DNA of 9,169 bases. It comes from Tannerella sp. GTDB lineage: Bacteria; Bacteroidota; Bacteroidia; Bacteroidales; Tannerellaceae. This document shows positions 6,043-9,169 of the stretch, piece after piece. A program made the translations under genes and the position numbers. Location of the stretch: NCBI GenBank assembly GCA_031283785.1, contig JAITBC010000341.1, positions 1 to 9,169 of the forward strand, given 5' to 3'. How positions within the stretch are numbered: the stretch's first letter is position 1; each line of letters starts with the position of its first letter. The notes beneath the pieces were generated by a model, which was not told where the DNA came from, searched no databases, and was given only the letters and a program-made list of their open reading frames with translations.

Positions 6043-7278
6043 ATGAGCAGAAACATCTACGATTCCAGACAGTGGCGGACTTATATTTTTATTCTGATTG
6101 CAATACTTATCGTTATTGCTACAGTCTATTTTTCCAATTCATTAAGTAAAAAATTAGCGGAAGAAGAACGTAACAAGGCCGAAGTCTGGGCAGAGGCCAT
6201 GAATATCCTTACAGCGCCCGATACGCTTGATAATTCGGATGACGAAGCGCCACTCAGCTATAAAGACCTCGAAAAAAAACACAGCGAAACGGAATTTACG
6301 TTGATGAACCTTATCCTGAAAATTATTGACGGCAATAATTCCATTCCTACTATTTTGTGTGATGGAAATGATTTTGTGAGTTCATATAAAAACATCGATA
6401 TCCCGGAAAAGGATCCGGAGACTTTTTTGAAAAATAAAATTGAGGAATTTAAAACGACAAATCCCCCGATTGTGATAAAGATGGACGACGGAATAGACCA
6501 GTATTTATATTATGACGACTCGGTCTTTCTGAAAAGATTGCTGATGTTTCCTTATATTCAACTGTCGGTCGTGTTCGCCTTCATCATACTGTCATTCCTT
6601 GCCCTTATAAGCGCAAAAAAAGCGGAACAGAACAAAGTGTGGGTGGGACTGTCGAAAGAGACGGCGCATCAGCTGGGCACTCCGATATCATCCCTTATCG
6701 CATGGGTCGAATATCTGAAAACGAAAGAAGTCGACAGCGACTATCTCAAGGAAATGGAAAAAGACGTCAAAAGACTTGGGATAATTGCAGACCGATTTTC
6801 GAAGATCGGCTCCAATCCCGACCTCATGCCTTTGAATATTAATGATTCGATAAAAACATCCTGCGAATACATGAGTACGCGCGTATCGCAGAAAGTGAAT
6901 ATTAACGTAGAACTGCCGGACGAGCCGGCGCTTGTATTAATGAACGAATCCCTTTTCTCGTGGGTGATCGAGAATCTTACCAAAAATGCGGTGGATGCAA
7001 TGGAAGGACAGGGCAAGATTAATTATCGCGTAGAGATTAACACAAAAAAAGTCTGCATCGACGTTTCGGATACGGGTAAAGGTATCCCTAAATCGCGTTT
7101 CAAAACAATTTTCAACCCCGGATACACAACAAAAACAAGGGGTTGGGGATTAGGCCTGTCGCTCGTAAAACGCATCATCGAATCATACCCCGGCGGAAAG
7201 ATATACGTTAAAAACTCCGAAACGGGCAAAGGCGCCACATTCAGAATTGAACTGCGCAAATTCACAAATAAACCATAA
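6043..7278 (+). CDS. Membrane sensor histidine kinase
   Basis: A 411-residue sensor kinase of the inner membrane. A first transmembrane helix lies at about 14-31. A sensing domain of about 135 residues (acidic, no recognised fold) follows and should be periplasmic. The second helix is at about 169-193 (PYIQLSVVFAFIILSFLALI). The dimerisation/phosphoacceptor helix follows with no HAMP or PAS domain; the H box is KETAHQLGTPISSL with H209, a variant (HQLGTP instead of HE-x-x-TP). The ATPase domain is complete: N box ENLTKNAVDAM (N311, N315), G1 DTGKGIP (343-349), an FNPGYTTK ATP-lid region, and G2 GWGLGLSL (367-374). No response regulator lies next to it, so its partner is unlinked. The following phospholipase gene begins 47 bases after this stop with no promoter box between, so they are probably co-transcribed. 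The signal sensed is unknown. Confidence 0.9.
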   Translation: MSRNIYDSRQWRTYIFILIAILIVIATVYFSNSLSKKLAEEERNKAEVWAEAMNILTAPDTLDNSDDEAPLSYKDLEKKHSETEFTLMNLILKIIDGNNSIPTILCDGNDFVSSYKNIDIPEKDPETFLKNKIEEFKTTNPPIVIKMDDGIDQYLYYDDSVFLKRLLMFPYIQLSVVFAFIILSFLALISAKKAEQNKVWVGLSKETAHQLGTPISSLIAWVEYLKTKEVDSDYLKEMEKDVKRLGIIADRFSKIGSNPDLMPLNINDSIKTSCEYMSTRVSQKVNINVELPDEPALVLMNESLFSWVIENLTKNAVDAMEGQGKINYRVEINTKKVCIDVSDTGKGIPKSRFKTIFNPGYTTKTRGWGLGLSLVKRIIESYPGGKIYVKNSETGKGATFRIELRKFTNKP

Positions 7279-7325
7279 ACTTCTTCTAACTGCCGAAAAA
7301 CACCGTCACTCAAAAATTCGTAACC

Positions 7326-8237
7326 ATGGGGAATATGTCAAGATTCATCTGTATACTTTTCGTCCTTTCCGCAAGTTTGTCCTTATCGGCTCAGGAAATT
7401 GAAGACAAATCCTTGAAAACAATGGGTTTGGAATGGAGAGACACTATTCGGATGCTTATAAAGGAACGAATAAAAGAATTTGGCCCACAATATAATGCCG
7501 ACAGTGTGCGCAGAGATATCGAAAACGGCAACTATTTCACGCTGTTCAAAGACAACTATTTCACCGGAGGCACAGCCGCAGGGCAGAAAATAAAAGCAAA
7601 CAATACGAATGTGAAATTCCAGCTAAGCATAAGCCACAGACTGACGAAAAGTATCCTTCCTTTTGATACGTATCTGTTTATTCAATTCACGCAAAAAACA
7701 ATCTGGAACGTCATGGAAGAATCACTCCCCGTACACGACCTGAATTTCAATCCCGGAATAGGACTCGGACACCTCATCATCTACCGGAACAGATACATCG
7801 GAAGAGCGATTTTTATGCTCGAACATGAATCGAACGGGAAAGACGGTCTGACGTCGCGAAGCTGGAATAAAGTATCATTCGGTATAAACCTGATGATGAA
7901 CAACAATATCAATACCCAGACAAAACTTTGGGCGCCGATCATCGACAGCGATAATAACCGGGATATACTGCGATACAACGGGATAGGACATTTCGGCATA
8001 AATTATTATAACAACAGCAGGCGTTTCCATGCCGGCCTGCTGACGACATGGCGCACAAAATCGTTCGATTTCAATACTCAATGGGAACTCAGTTTCAAAA
8101 TCAATAAACAGGTAAATCAATATCTGTTTATCCAGTATTACAACGGATACGGGGAAAATCTGTTAGACTACAACCAGTATAAAAGCGCCATACGCATCGG
8201 TTTTGTCATAAAACCGCGCGATTTCACCATCTATTAA
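7326..8237 (+). CDS. pldA: Outer-membrane phospholipase A (OMPLA/PldA-like)
   Basis: A 303-residue phospholipase A of the OMPLA family: a calcium-dependent 12-strand barrel that hydrolyses phospholipids misplaced in the outer leaflet of the outer membrane, restoring lipid asymmetry. The N-terminus MGNMSRFICILFVLSASLSLSAQ is a signal peptide, likely cut before EIED. Family marks in order: FKDNYFTGG (about 75-83), VKFQLSISHR, FTQKTIWN, NFNPGIG, and the catalytic segment EHESNGKDG then SRSWN. H167, S169 and N181 match the E. coli triad H142-S144-N156 with identical spacing. The C-terminus ends in aromatic Tyr, as expected for a barrel. The ATG at 7326 is used; an ATG three codons later (7335) would give the same mature protein. 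It is probably the second gene of a unit with the upstream kinase, with a candidate terminator at 8332-8364. OMPLA is normally dormant and activated by membrane damage. Confidence 0.9.
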   Translation: MGNMSRFICILFVLSASLSLSAQEIEDKSLKTMGLEWRDTIRMLIKERIKEFGPQYNADSVRRDIENGNYFTLFKDNYFTGGTAAGQKIKANNTNVKFQLSISHRLTKSILPFDTYLFIQFTQKTIWNVMEESLPVHDLNFNPGIGLGHLIIYRNRYIGRAIFMLEHESNGKDGLTSRSWNKVSFGINLMMNNNINTQTKLWAPIIDSDNNRDILRYNGIGHFGINYYNNSRRFHAGLLTTWRTKSFDFNTQWELSFKINKQVNQYLFIQYYNGYGENLLDYNQYKSAIRIGFVIKPRDFTIY

Positions 8238-8331
8238 CCCGCATTGCAGCTCTCATCACGGATTATAAAATGCTGCAAACTCCTGTTCTTTTCAACAGTC
8301 CTTGCGAGTGTGGTGAGCTAAACTATGCATA

Positions 8332-8364
8332 CCGGAAAAATCTTTTGCCGGCCATTATTTTTTT
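8332..8364 (+). terminator. Candidate terminator after the kinase-pldA unit
   Basis: CCGGAAAA (8332-8339) pairs with TTTT-G-CCGG (8343-8351) with one bulged G and a 3-base loop, followed by seven T's at 8358-8364. It sits about 95 bases after the pldA stop. Between them (8238-8331) there is only an inverted repeat TTGCAGC/GCTGCAA (8244-8250 and 8272-8278) with a 21-base loop and no T run. I see no gene in 8238-8497. Confidence 0.5.
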
Positions 8365-8497
8365 CGGTTCTTGGGTATCGCAGACCGTCCTGTACGCTTC
8401 TCCGTAGAGCTGGAAGATTCTCGGAGGACTTAAAAAAAACAGGATATCGACGCCGATTGGCTTGCTTTGTCGAGGGAAGTATATTATTTGCTCCCTT

Positions 8498-9029
8498 TCA
8501 CAGGGTGAAACATCGGAAGCTAAGCGTGTTCTCGTCAAAAGACGGGTTGAGGACGTGCGAATCGCTGATATACAGTCCGTTTTTATGTACAAAGGCGACG
8601 GTCGGGTTGCAGGTGTATTTCGGGAACAGGGTTTCGCCGATAATATTGAAATCCTTATCCAAAATGATTACTGAAAACTGTGCCGGACCGCTGCGCCATA
8701 ATATTCCCGGAGTGGCTTCCGTATCGTTTCTCTGCTCCACGCCAATCTGCATAAACCGGTAATAGACATTTCCTGTATTTATCATAGAGCAGATTGCCGT
8801 AACAGGACGTCTCCAGCAGCATTTTACAGGCTATATCCGGAATATCAGGATATTTCTTGAGTTTAAAACCACTTGGACTGATATTTATATATTTACTTCG
8901 CACCGGGATTTTTTTTACTTCATCCGTTTCAATATTTGTAACATAAATATTTTCGTCTATGTGAAAAGAATACACCAAATGTTTTCCGTTAAAATCCCTG
9001 CTATATAAAAACCCTGACAGCATCGTGTG
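8498..9029 (-). pseudogene. DUF4221-family (beta-propeller type) pseudogene, N-terminus missing, one frameshift
   Basis: Two overlapping minus-strand frames together give the C-terminal half of a DUF4221-type protein. This is a Bacteroidetes family of secreted or lipoprotein six-bladed propeller-like proteins of unknown function, usually near 380 residues. The first frame (from 9029) has LVYSFHIDENIYV, PVRSKYI and NLLYDKYR. The second, ending at the TGA at 8500-8498, has NVYYRFMQIGVE, FSVIILDKDFNIIGETLF, HKNGLYISDSH and the end DENTLSFRCFTL. They join if one T is removed from the TTT at 8769-8771, giving DKYR-NVYYRF. Upstream of the first frame an in-frame TAA lies at 9032-9030, so about 200 residues and the signal sequence are missing. 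Either the frameshift or the missing front alone would inactivate it. No promoter is visible. Confidence 0.72.
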
Positions 9030-9034
9030 TTAGA

Positions 9035-9136
9035 AAAATATTCATCATCTGTCATAAGTGGCGGAAAACGGAAAAGGAAGCTCTTCTTGCCGAACTTGCC
9101 GCTTTGAAGGCAAATTCTCAAACCGGTGAGAAGTAA
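9035..9136 (+). other. Short open C-terminal frame at the right edge, unrecognised
   Basis: A plus-strand frame reads CHKWRKTEKEALLAELAALK, then ANSQTGEK, ending in TAA at 9134-9136. The Ala/Leu/Glu-rich stretch looks like a real helical C-terminus more than random sequence. No start codon supports it, and upstream it runs into the antisense of the DUF4221 remnant near 9030, so it may be a tail left by a rearrangement at that point. The remaining bases to 9169 hold nothing I can identify. Confidence 0.2.
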
Positions 9137-9169
9137 AGCTCGGTAAGCATGTTTGGTATAATAAGCGAT

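Noticed and set aside
8325..8762. 145-codon plus-strand frame and its overlapping minus-strand 89-codon frame (8323-8592)
   Set aside because: They are out of frame with the DUF4221 pseudogene in the same region; composition is atypical (Arg/Ser/Cys-rich) and no family is recognised.

Overview
The window looks like a chromosome segment of a Bacteroidales (Bacteroidota) bacterium. The evidence is the close fit of CCA-adding enzyme, Rel and DUF4221 proteins to Bacteroides-type families as I remember them, and five copies of the Bacteroidetes -7 promoter box TAnnTTTG placed just upstream of genes or the tRNA. Shine-Dalgarno sequences are not evident. I cannot name the genus.

Left edge (1-700): decayed mobile DNA. 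The C-terminus of an ISAzo13-type transposase (+) ends at 91. It is followed by a C-terminal remnant of an ISAon1/ISL3-like transposase on the minus strand (116-331) and an unrecognised, stop-interrupted minus-strand frame (294-587). The two insertion-sequence remnants abut almost to the base, which suggests nested insertion.

Core (722-8237): an Rpn/PDDEXK_2-type nuclease with a heptad-repeat C-terminal coiled coil (722-1624, +); a CCA-adding tRNA nucleotidyltransferase (start placed at 1814, +), convergent with a RelA-type (p)ppGpp synthetase (start placed at 5683, -) across a shared terminator hairpin; a tRNA-Arg(CCG) without encoded CCA; then a likely two-gene unit of a membrane sensor histidine kinase and an outer-membrane phospholipase A (pldA-like).

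Right edge (8238-9169): a likely terminator, then a DUF4221 beta-propeller-type pseudogene (-) with one frameshift and no N-terminal part, and a short open C-terminal frame on the plus strand.

Functionally the middle is tied to tRNA 3' ends. The CCA enzyme builds the CCA tail, the tRNA-Arg here needs that tail added, and RelA senses uncharged tRNA on ribosomes through the same tail. The Rel protein has lost the HD hydrolase signature but keeps its synthetase motifs. The kinase-phospholipase pair suggests an envelope stress response, which is inference. I see no CRISPR array, phage module or clearly new defence system. The most unusual items are the kinase/pldA pairing, a TGCATGCAA element shared by the relA leader and the kinase promoter, and the interrupted frame at 294-587.
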